Shown here: piece by piece, positions 1 to 6,393 of the stretch
How the letters are laid out: each line of letters begins with the position of its first letter
Numbering within the stretch: the first letter of the stretch is position 1
Source: an uncultured Acholeplasma sp.
GTDB taxonomy: Bacteria; Bacillota_I; Bacilli_A; Acholeplasmatales; Acholeplasmataceae
Direction: 5' to 3'
DNA: 21,714 nucleotides
Assembly (NCBI GenBank): GCA_937934685.1
Contig: CALGYU010000056.1
Span: 1-21,714, forward strand
Notes under the pieces: model-generated
Databases searched by the model: none
What the model saw: only the letters and a program-made list of their open reading frames with translations
Told to the model about the DNA's origin: nothing
Program-made: the position numbers and the translations under genes

Positions 1-20
1 CTTTTAAAAAATGTAAAAAT

Positions 21-34
21 ATGGTAAAATTAAA
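21..34 (+). promoter_or_regulatory. Putative extended -10 promoter of uvrC
   Basis: The sequence TGG-TAAAAT (22-30) fits an extended -10 element (TGn followed by a 5/6 match to TATAAT). Initiation would fall near 36-38, leaving a leader of only about nine bases before the ATG at 46. A -35 match is poor (TTTTAA at 2-7). The 14-base string 21-34 recurs exactly in front of pgsA. Inference from motif only. Confidence 0.45.
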
Positions 35-45
35 ATGGTGAAATT

Positions 46-234
46 ATGTTTGCAGATAAACTAAAAAACATCCCTAACGATCCCTCTTGCTAATTCCTGC
101 AGAACCAAGCACGAGAAGTCATTCCTGTCGGGAAACAAAACACCTTAAAAACCAGAGTCCGCCGTTATTTCACAGGATCTCACAACAAAAAAACAGCTCT
201 TTTAGTTTCTGAAATAGCTGATTTTTCGTATGTA
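46..234 (+). pseudogene. uvrC: Damaged N-terminal GIY-YIG nuclease segment of uvrC
   Basis: An ATG at 46, in frame with the downstream UvrC reading frame, begins MFADKLKNIPNDPSC, the usual UvrC N-terminus, but the next codon is TAA (91-93) where the family has the tyrosine of the GCY (GIY) motif. Further on, the YVGKAKNL block reads PVGKQNTL (124-147), so the second motif tyrosine is also lost. After about codon 37 (RVRRYF, 154-171) the match to UvrC resumes and continues unbroken. Adding one G before position 136 and removing A154 restores GKAKHLKNRVRRYF. The segment is therefore either a genuinely decayed nuclease domain or poor consensus sequence near a contig end. No good alternative start or ribosome binding site lies between 94 and 234. 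Confidence 0.75.
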
Positions 235-1782
235 ATGACCAACAACGAACAAGAATCACTCATCTTAGAAGCTAACTTGATCAAACAATATTCACCTAGA
301 TACAATATTAGATTAATTGATGATAAAACCTATCCATACATAGAAATTACAAGAGAAAAAGATCCAATGTTAATTGTGTCACGATATAAAAAAGTACCAC
401 AAAATAAAACCCTTTTTGGACCTTATCCTAACGTATCAAGTGCCAAGGAAACAGTTAAATTACTTCAAAAACTCTACCCTTTAAGAAGATGCAACCCAAT
501 AGGTAAAAAACCATGTCTATACTATCATATTGGTCAATGCTTAGGCCCATGTGCCCATGAAAATATCGACTATCAACCTAACATCGATTCAATTACCAAG
601 TTTTTAAAAGGTGATACAAAAGATGTTTTAAAAAAACTTCAACTTTTAATGGAAAAATCAAGTAGTGACCTTTCCTTTGAAAAAGCCATTGAATATCGAG
701 ATATGATCGAACATGTTAAAACCACCACAGAAAAACAAATCGTTCAAATCAATGATTTTAAAGACAGAGACTTCATTGGTTATGCTCATAATGAAGATGA
801 CCTTGCCATTCATATCTTAAAAATGAGAGAAGGAAGAATTTTAGATACCGAACAAAAAATATTTTCATATATAGGAGAAATTAAAGATAATCTCATCACC
901 TATTTGATGCAACATTATGAAAATGAGCTCATCCCAGATGAACTGGTTTTAAATGAAGCCTTTGAAGACCTTCAAATATCAAACATCCTAAACGCTAAGA
1001 TCAGTATCCCTAAAAGAGGGGATAAGAAAAAATTATATGATCTAGCTTATAAAAATGCTAAAGAAGATCTAGAAAAGTATCACATGCTTTATAGAGTAAA
1101 AGAAGAAGCTTTACAAAAAACACTCACAGAATTATCTGATATTTTTTCAAATCCAATAAACACCATAGAAATATTTGATAACGCACAGTTATTTGGTGTG
1201 GCTCCAGTCTCAGCAATGGTTGTCTATAAGGATTTAAAATTTGAAAAAAGATTATACCGTAAATATCACATCAAAACAGCCATTCAAGACGATTACCAAT
1301 CTTTTAGAGAAGTTTTATATAGAAGATACCAGCGTCTTTTACTGGAAAACAAACCAATGCCAGATTTGATTTTACTTGATGGTGGCATTGGACAATTAAA
1401 CGTTGGAATCCAAGTCATTAAAAGTCTAGGATTAAATATTCCTATTGGAAGTTTAAAGAAAAACGAAAAACATCAATTACAATCCCTACTAACGCCAGAA
1501 GAAGAAATTATTTTAGATAAGAAAAGTCAATTGTATCGATTGTTACTCAGTTTTAGTGAAGAAGTTCACCGTTTTGCAATTAGTTTCCACAGAAAGACAA
1601 AAGCGAAAAACGAGCAAGTTTCATTATTTGATCAAATACCAGGATTAGGGGCACAAAGAAAGAAAAAACTGCTCCAATCTTTTTATAGTATCGATGAAAT
1701 CAAAAAAGCAACCGCAGAAGAAATTCATGCCATTGGCATTCCAATGGAAGTAGCAAAAAAGATTAAAGAGGTGTTAGAGTGA
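235..1782 (+). CDS. uvrC: UvrABC system protein C (intact portion of an interrupted gene)
   Basis: UvrC is the dual-incision nuclease of nucleotide excision repair, acting with UvrA and UvrB. This open portion (515 residues from the ATG at 235) carries the end of the N-terminal domain, the cysteine region (RRCNP...CLYYHIGQCLGPC), a UVR motif that contacts UvrB (about 145-178), the RNase H-like 5'-incision domain (FDNAQ with D315, LLDGGIGQ with D382, EVHRF with H445) and a C-terminal helix-hairpin-helix pair (IPGLGAQRKKKLL). The 3'-incision GIY-YIG domain upstream is broken by a stop codon; from ATG 46 the whole gene would be about 578 codons, normal for the family. ATG 235 is simply the first methionine after the stop and has no Shine-Dalgarno, so it is probably not a native start. 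The gene ends in TGA, inside the GTGA overlap with the next gene. Confidence 0.85.
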   Translation: MTNNEQESLILEANLIKQYSPRYNIRLIDDKTYPYIEITREKDPMLIVSRYKKVPQNKTLFGPYPNVSSAKETVKLLQKLYPLRRCNPIGKKPCLYYHIGQCLGPCAHENIDYQPNIDSITKFLKGDTKDVLKKLQLLMEKSSSDLSFEKAIEYRDMIEHVKTTTEKQIVQINDFKDRDFIGYAHNEDDLAIHILKMREGRILDTEQKIFSYIGEIKDNLITYLMQHYENELIPDELVLNEAFEDLQISNILNAKISIPKRGDKKKLYDLAYKNAKEDLEKYHMLYRVKEEALQKTLTELSDIFSNPINTIEIFDNAQLFGVAPVSAMVVYKDLKFEKRLYRKYHIKTAIQDDYQSFREVLYRRYQRLLLENKPMPDLILLDGGIGQLNVGIQVIKSLGLNIPIGSLKKNEKHQLQSLLTPEEEIILDKKSQLYRLLLSFSEEVHRFAISFHRKTKAKNEQVSLFDQIPGLGAQRKKKLLQSFYSIDEIKKATAEEIHAIGIPMEVAKKIKEVLE

Positions 1783-2612
1783 AATATCAAATAACAGATG
1801 TAGACTATAAAAACAAAGTTTTTTACTGCGTTGTAAACGGTAAAAAAGAAATGTTTTACCTACCTAATAGATTAGCCAAAGTTTTTTTAGAACATTTATA
1901 CCCAGGAGTCTTTGTTTCTTTTACTATTTCAGATAAAAGAAAAAAACATATAGGAAGATGGGGATATCAAATATCTTATTTTCTAGAAATTGTTTCTTAT
2001 AATCCTAAGAAAAATATTATTTATAATCTAGAAAAACTAAGAGAACAAATGAAAAATGTTGTAAGACAATATGAACATTTTCTTTTCATAGATTTTGAAA
2101 TGACTATGCCATATTACCATCAAAAGAAATTCACGCCTGAAATCATTCAAGCAGGATACGTTTTAACCGATAAATTAGGAAAAACCATTTTAGAAGACGG
2201 GTACTATGTTTTACCAATAGATGAAAAAAGCATCAACAAAAGAACTAAAAAGTTTTTACAGCTAGATGAAAAATTATTCTTTAATCAAGCAATACCGTAT
2301 ATAACCTTTTACAATAAACTAAAAAGAGTCATCAAACAATATAAACCTCAACTCATCATATGGGGAAAAAACGATATTTCTGCGCTACAAACATCTTATG
2401 AACTTCATCAGGTTGAAGCACTAACAGATGAAAAAGATTTCACAGATTTATTAAAATTACATAAAGATTATTTTAACTTAAAAAATGATATTGGTTTATT
2501 TAAAGCATACCAAATTTACTATCAATCAAAAGAAGATCAAGCACATGATGCGAAGATGGATGCGACTGTCACAAAGGACGTTTTTGATGCATTCTTAAAA
2601 CAAATGAGATAG
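1779..2612 (+). CDS. DEDDh 3'-5' exonuclease domain protein
   Basis: A 277-residue protein in two parts. Residues ~1-90 are a small basic, beta-rich region I do not recognise. Residues ~98-277 are a DEDDh exonuclease fold with the acidic pair D105/E107 (FIDFEMT), D199 (WGKNDISAL) and H256/D261 (AHDAKMDA). The C-terminal part resembles KapD-like exonucleases of Bacilli, which act on single-stranded DNA or RNA ends. The GTG start overlaps the uvrC stop as GTGA and is preceded by AGAGGTG at a five-base spacer, so translation is coupled to uvrC. The cosegregation suggests, but does not prove, a role in nucleic acid repair or turnover. The substrate cannot be told from sequence. Confidence 0.8.
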   Translation: MKYQITDVDYKNKVFYCVVNGKKEMFYLPNRLAKVFLEHLYPGVFVSFTISDKRKKHIGRWGYQISYFLEIVSYNPKKNIIYNLEKLREQMKNVVRQYEHFLFIDFEMTMPYYHQKKFTPEIIQAGYVLTDKLGKTILEDGYYVLPIDEKSINKRTKKFLQLDEKLFFNQAIPYITFYNKLKRVIKQYKPQLIIWGKNDISALQTSYELHQVEALTDEKDFTDLLKLHKDYFNLKNDIGLFKAYQIYYQSKEDQAHDAKMDATVTKDVFDAFLKQMR

Positions 2613-2623
2613 GGGGCGATTAA

Positions 2624-4351
2624 GTGAAATTCATATTTGAAAAAATGCGCCCATATAGCAAAAAAGTAACGGAATCAATTACTTTAAAAGTTATCGGTAC
2701 ATTGGCAGACTTAGCTTTGCCTTTTTTAACTGCCTACTTAATTGACGAACTTTTACCAATTACTCAAAAAGATGATCTTTCTAACATCATCTTACTAGGA
2801 ATAGCAATGCTCATCATTGTTATCATTGGTTGGACTTTTAACATAAGAGCCAATAGAATTGCAGAGTATGTAGCAGCTTATTCAGTTAGAGATATTAGAA
2901 ATGAATTATTTGAACAAATCAATGAGTTATCAGCGGCTCAAATAGATGATATTACATCAAGTTCTTTAATCTCAAGATTGACAACCGACACATACAATAT
3001 CTTCACCTCAATTGGCACCATTCAAAGACTAGGAGTCAGAGCCCCGATACTATTTATAGGTGGTATCATCGTTTCTTTTTTCCTTGACTGGGTCTTAGCA
3101 TTAATTATGGTTTCATTGGTTCCATTCATTATTTACTTTTCGATCAGTAATTCTAGAAAAGGTAGACCTTTATATGCAAACATTCAATATAGAGTAGACC
3201 AATTGATTAGAACCTTAAGAGAAAATATTACAGGTGCTAGAGTCGTCAAAGCACTTTCTATGGTCGAACATGAAAACAAAAGATTTCATCGAGACAATGA
3301 TTTAGTGGTACAAGAAGAGCTAAAAGCAACAGTTACTATGTCTAAAATTAGACCACTGGTCGATTTAGTTATGAATATAGGTTTAGTGGTCGTCTTAATT
3401 ATTGGAGCCTTTAGAGTATTTAATCAAGCCACACAAGTGGGAGAAATACTTGCTTTTGTCACTTATTTTACCATCATTTTAAACGCAACGATGTCACTAA
3501 CAAGAGTATTTATTAGACTATCGCGTGCATCTGCATCTGCAGAAAGAATTGAAGAAGTATTAAACTTACCCATAGAAGAAGATTTTGGAACGACTGAAAT
3601 TAAAATCATACCAGAAGAACCACATATTGAATTTAAAAACGTGACTTTCTCATATAACGGTGTTGCAGATCATTTAGAAAACATCACCTTTAAATTATAT
3701 AAAGGTCAAACTCTAGGGATACTAGGTGCCACAGGAGCAGGAAAAACGACCATCATAAACTTGATGATGCGTTTTTACGAACCACAAAAAGGAGAAATAA
3801 ACCTTTTTGGACAAAACATCAACACCATCAATAAAAAGAAACTAAGAGAAACCATCGGTGTGGTGTTACAAAATGATTTAGTATTGTCTGAAACGATTTA
3901 TCAAAACATTCAGTTTAATCGTACACATATTGATCTAGAAACTGTTGAGTTTGCAAAAAACATTGCTCAGGCAACCTTCATTGATGAAATGCCTTTAAAA
4001 AACTATGAGAAAATGGCTCAAAGAGGATCTAATATTTCAGGCGGACAAAAACAACGCCTCTTAATCGCAAGAGCTGTTGCCGGAAAACCACAATTGCTCA
4101 TTTTAGATGATGCATCCAGTGCTCTAGATTATCAAACAGACATGCTTATGAGACAAGCAATCAAAAAATCACTCTCTGAAACAACTAAAATCATCGTTGC
4201 ACAAAGAATCAGTAGTGTTAAAGATGCTGATTTGATTTTATTAGTAGATAACGGTAAAATCATCGGTCAAGGAACCCATGAAACCTTATTAGACACCTCA
4301 GCCGCCTACCAATCTATTATGAAACATCAGTTAGGAGGCGAAATCTTATGA
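2624..4351 (+). CDS. ABC exporter half-transporter, degenerate-site subunit (BmrC/YheI-like)
   Basis: 575 residues: a six-helix type IV exporter membrane domain (~1-310) fused to a nucleotide-binding domain (~330-575). Walker A is GATGAGKT (368-375) and the signature is canonical ISGGQ (471-475). The residue after the Walker B aspartate is Asp rather than the catalytic Glu (D495-D496, LILDDASSALD), and the switch histidine is Gln (Q527, VAQRIS). These changes are typical of the non-catalytic half of heterodimeric exporters such as BmrCD, LmrCD and TM287/288. The GTG start is supported by AGGGGG at 2611-2616, overlapping the previous stop. Its ATGA overlap with the next gene implies co-translation with its partner. 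Substrate (drug, lipid or peptide) is unknown. Confidence 0.88.
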   Translation: MKFIFEKMRPYSKKVTESITLKVIGTLADLALPFLTAYLIDELLPITQKDDLSNIILLGIAMLIIVIIGWTFNIRANRIAEYVAAYSVRDIRNELFEQINELSAAQIDDITSSSLISRLTTDTYNIFTSIGTIQRLGVRAPILFIGGIIVSFFLDWVLALIMVSLVPFIIYFSISNSRKGRPLYANIQYRVDQLIRTLRENITGARVVKALSMVEHENKRFHRDNDLVVQEELKATVTMSKIRPLVDLVMNIGLVVVLIIGAFRVFNQATQVGEILAFVTYFTIILNATMSLTRVFIRLSRASASAERIEEVLNLPIEEDFGTTEIKIIPEEPHIEFKNVTFSYNGVADHLENITFKLYKGQTLGILGATGAGKTTIINLMMRFYEPQKGEINLFGQNINTINKKKLRETIGVVLQNDLVLSETIYQNIQFNRTHIDLETVEFAKNIAQATFIDEMPLKNYEKMAQRGSNISGGQKQRLLIARAVAGKPQLLILDDASSALDYQTDMLMRQAIKKSLSETTKIIVAQRISSVKDADLILLVDNGKIIGQGTHETLLDTSAAYQSIMKHQLGGEIL

Positions 4352-6120
4352 CCCAAAAAACGACAGTTGAAAACATCAAAGCACCCAAACCTAAAGATAG
4401 AAAAGGGGTTTTAAAAAGACTATGGTTTTATTTATCATTTTATAAATATAAACTCATCCTAGGCCTCATCCTTACCATAGTCGCAAACGGCCTTTCTTTA
4501 GTAGGCCCATACCTCATCGGAAGAATGATTGGAGCTATGAGTGAAGGCGTTAAGTTTCAAGAAGTTTATGTCATAGCTAGCATCATGATAGCCTTTTATA
4601 TTACCAGCTCTGTTTTAAACTATTTTTTATCTATCGCAATGGCTAAAATTGCACAAGGTGTTGTTTATAAACTAAGACAAGATTTATTCGAAAAAATTAC
4701 CAGAGTATCTGTTTCCTACTTTGATACCAATCAAACAGGCGATGTCATTTCAAAAATGAGTTATGATATTGACAGCATCAGTACTTCACTAGCCAGTGAT
4801 GTCATCAGTATTGTGACCAGTATCATCACACTAGTGGTATCTTTTGTCATGATGTTGGCCATGTCTCCTTTATTAGTCCTCATCTTTATCATAACCATCC
4901 CGCTTTCCTTTATAACAACCAATATGTTATCCAGAAGAATCAAAGGCAGATTAAGACTAAGAAATAAACAACTAGGTCAATTAAATGGTTTCTCAGAAGA
5001 AATGATCACTGCTCAAAAAACGATCAAATCCTATGTACAAGAAGAAACAACCTTAGAAAAATATAAAAAAGAAAACCAAGACACCGCAGATAAAAGTTAT
5101 TATGCAGGAAAACTTTCAACCGTAGTGGGACCAACTGTTAACTTTATCAACAACCTATCGGTTGTTTTAGTTACCTCCGTTGGTGGTATTCTTAACGTAT
5201 ACGGCCTCATTACATTAGCAAGCCTTGCTAGTTTCATGTTATACTCTAGAAGATTTTCAGGACCTATTAACCAATTAAGTAACATTGTTGCAGACATTCA
5301 AAGTGCTTTAGCAGCTTCTGAAAGAGTCTTTGCTGTCTTAGATGAAGCCGATGAAGTTAAAGACATAGAAGATGCTACAATCATTGAAGATCCACAAGGA
5401 GAAATAGAATTTAAAGACGTTAATTTTGGATACATTGAAAATAGACCAGTCATACATCGTCTAAACTTTAAAGTTAAACCAGGAATGAGAATTGCTATTG
5501 TAGGCCCAACCGGGGCTGGAAAAACAACGATTGTTAACCTCCTCATGCGTTTTTATGAGCCAAATGAAGGTGAAATTCTTTTTGATGGCATACCAATTCA
5601 AACCTTAAAAAGAAAAGAATATCGTAAAAATTATTCAATGGTCTTACAAGATACATGGTTATTTAGAGGTAGCGTCCTTGATAACTTAACTTATGGTAAT
5701 GACACAAAAGACTTAAACGAAGTCATAGAAGCAGCGAAAAAAGCTAAAATCCATGATTTTATTACTAAATTACCTAAAGGTTATCAAACAGAAATTGCAG
5801 ATGATGCAACCAATATATCCAAAGGACAAAAGCAACTACTCGTTATGGCAAGAGCCATGCTATCAAAAACAAAAGTTTTAATTTTTGATGAAGCAACCTC
5901 TAATGTTGACACACATACAGAAATTCAAATTCAAGAAGCGATGCAAAATCTAATGAAAGATAAGACATCTTTCATCATTGCTCACCGACTATCAACCATT
6001 CAAAATGCAGACCTTATTTTAGTATTAAAAAATGGAGATGTCATTGAACAAGGAAATCACGAAGAGTTATTAAAACAAGAAGGCTTTTATTATGAATTAT
6101 TTATGAGCCAATTTAAGTAA
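4348..6120 (+). CDS. ABC exporter half-transporter, catalytic-site subunit (BmrD/YheH-like)
   Basis: 590 residues with an N-terminal cytosolic tail (~1-30), a six-helix exporter domain (~35-340) and a nucleotide-binding domain (~350-590). Walker A is GPTGAGKT (386-393), Walker B ends IFDE with catalytic E515, and the switch histidine is present (H546, IAHRLS). The signature is altered to ISKGQ (490-494) instead of LSGGQ. With the upstream subunit this predicts one competent ATP site (this Walker B plus the partner's ISGGQ) and one degenerate site. The ATG overlaps the partner's TGA, and AGGAGG lies just upstream. Likely an integral membrane multidrug or lipid exporter; the substrate is not inferable. 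Confidence 0.88.
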   Translation: MTQKTTVENIKAPKPKDRKGVLKRLWFYLSFYKYKLILGLILTIVANGLSLVGPYLIGRMIGAMSEGVKFQEVYVIASIMIAFYITSSVLNYFLSIAMAKIAQGVVYKLRQDLFEKITRVSVSYFDTNQTGDVISKMSYDIDSISTSLASDVISIVTSIITLVVSFVMMLAMSPLLVLIFIITIPLSFITTNMLSRRIKGRLRLRNKQLGQLNGFSEEMITAQKTIKSYVQEETTLEKYKKENQDTADKSYYAGKLSTVVGPTVNFINNLSVVLVTSVGGILNVYGLITLASLASFMLYSRRFSGPINQLSNIVADIQSALAASERVFAVLDEADEVKDIEDATIIEDPQGEIEFKDVNFGYIENRPVIHRLNFKVKPGMRIAIVGPTGAGKTTIVNLLMRFYEPNEGEILFDGIPIQTLKRKEYRKNYSMVLQDTWLFRGSVLDNLTYGNDTKDLNEVIEAAKKAKIHDFITKLPKGYQTEIADDATNISKGQKQLLVMARAMLSKTKVLIFDEATSNVDTHTEIQIQEAMQNLMKDKTSFIIAHRLSTIQNADLILVLKNGDVIEQGNHEELLKQEGFYYELFMSQFK

Positions 6121-6126
6121 TTATGA

Positions 6127-6155
6127 TTGAATGATAAATCATAATATGCTAAAAT
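6127..6155 (+). promoter_or_regulatory. Promoter of the alaS operon
   Basis: TTGAAT (6127-6132) and TAAAAT (6150-6155) are separated by 17 bases, a near-ideal sigma-A type spacing. Initiation would fall around 6162, exactly where the T-box leader structure begins (AGCGATGA). The -35 box lies in the loop of an 8-base inverted repeat (TTATGATT 6121-6128 / AATCATAA 6137-6144), probably fortuitous. Confidence 0.7.
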
Positions 6156-6161
6156 ATAAAT

Positions 6162-6372
6162 AGCGATGATTAAGATGAGTAGTATAGAAACGCGAAAAAA
6201 GAGAGTCTATATTGGGTGAAAGTAGACCGTGTGATGATATGAAAGCTACCTTATGAGCTAAAAGTAAATCGGCTTTAACGATAAAGAGTGCTAGTTATAT
6301 AAAATAGCTAGAACTAAGGTGGTACCGCGAAATCATTCGTCCTTAGATTTTTTTACTAAGGACGTTTTTATT
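6162..6372 (+). ncRNA. T-box riboswitch leader (alanine) controlling alaS
   Basis: This cis-acting leader reads the charging state of tRNA-Ala by direct pairing. Stem I is visible from AGCGATGA (6162) to ATGAGCT (6253-6259), with an S-turn-like AGTAGTA, a distal helix GTCTA (6205-6209)/TAGAC (6223-6227) and an outer helix ACGCG (6190-6194)/CGTGT (6227-6231). The specifier is most likely GCT (6245-6247), an alanine codon followed by the usual purine, in GAAA-GCT-ACC. The conserved T-box AAGGTGGTACCGCG is at 6316-6329; its TGGT bulge complements the ACCA end of a tRNA with A73. CTAAGG (6314-6319) pairs with CCTTAG (6341-6346) in the antiterminator, competing with the terminator that follows. 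Uncharged tRNA-Ala would thus raise expression of alaS and the genes behind it. Confidence 0.93.
6338..6369 (+). terminator. Regulated terminator of the alaS T-box
   Basis: CGTCCTTAG (6338-6346) and CTAAGGACG (6356-6364) form a 9-bp perfect stem with a U-rich loop, followed by five T residues (6365-6369). The 5' arm shares CCTTAG with the antiterminator, as expected of a T-box switch. Confidence 0.92.
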
Positions 6373-6393
6373 GTTAAAAAGAGAGGTTATAAA

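Noticed and set aside
4761..5546. Minus-strand open frames inside the second ABC gene
   Set aside because: They are antisense to strongly conserved transporter coding sequence and resemble no protein family.
6120..6145. Inverted repeat TTATGATT/AATCATAA as a terminator for the ABC exporter genes
   Set aside because: The stem is all but G/C-free, the loop is eight bases and no T tract follows. It overlaps the alaS -35 box and is more likely chance in A+T-rich DNA.
6319..6393. N-terminal extension of alaS from GTG 6319 (25 extra residues)
   Set aside because: The GTG is inside the T-box motif and the stretch encodes the terminator; AGAGAGG fits ATG 6394 and the family N-terminus starts there.
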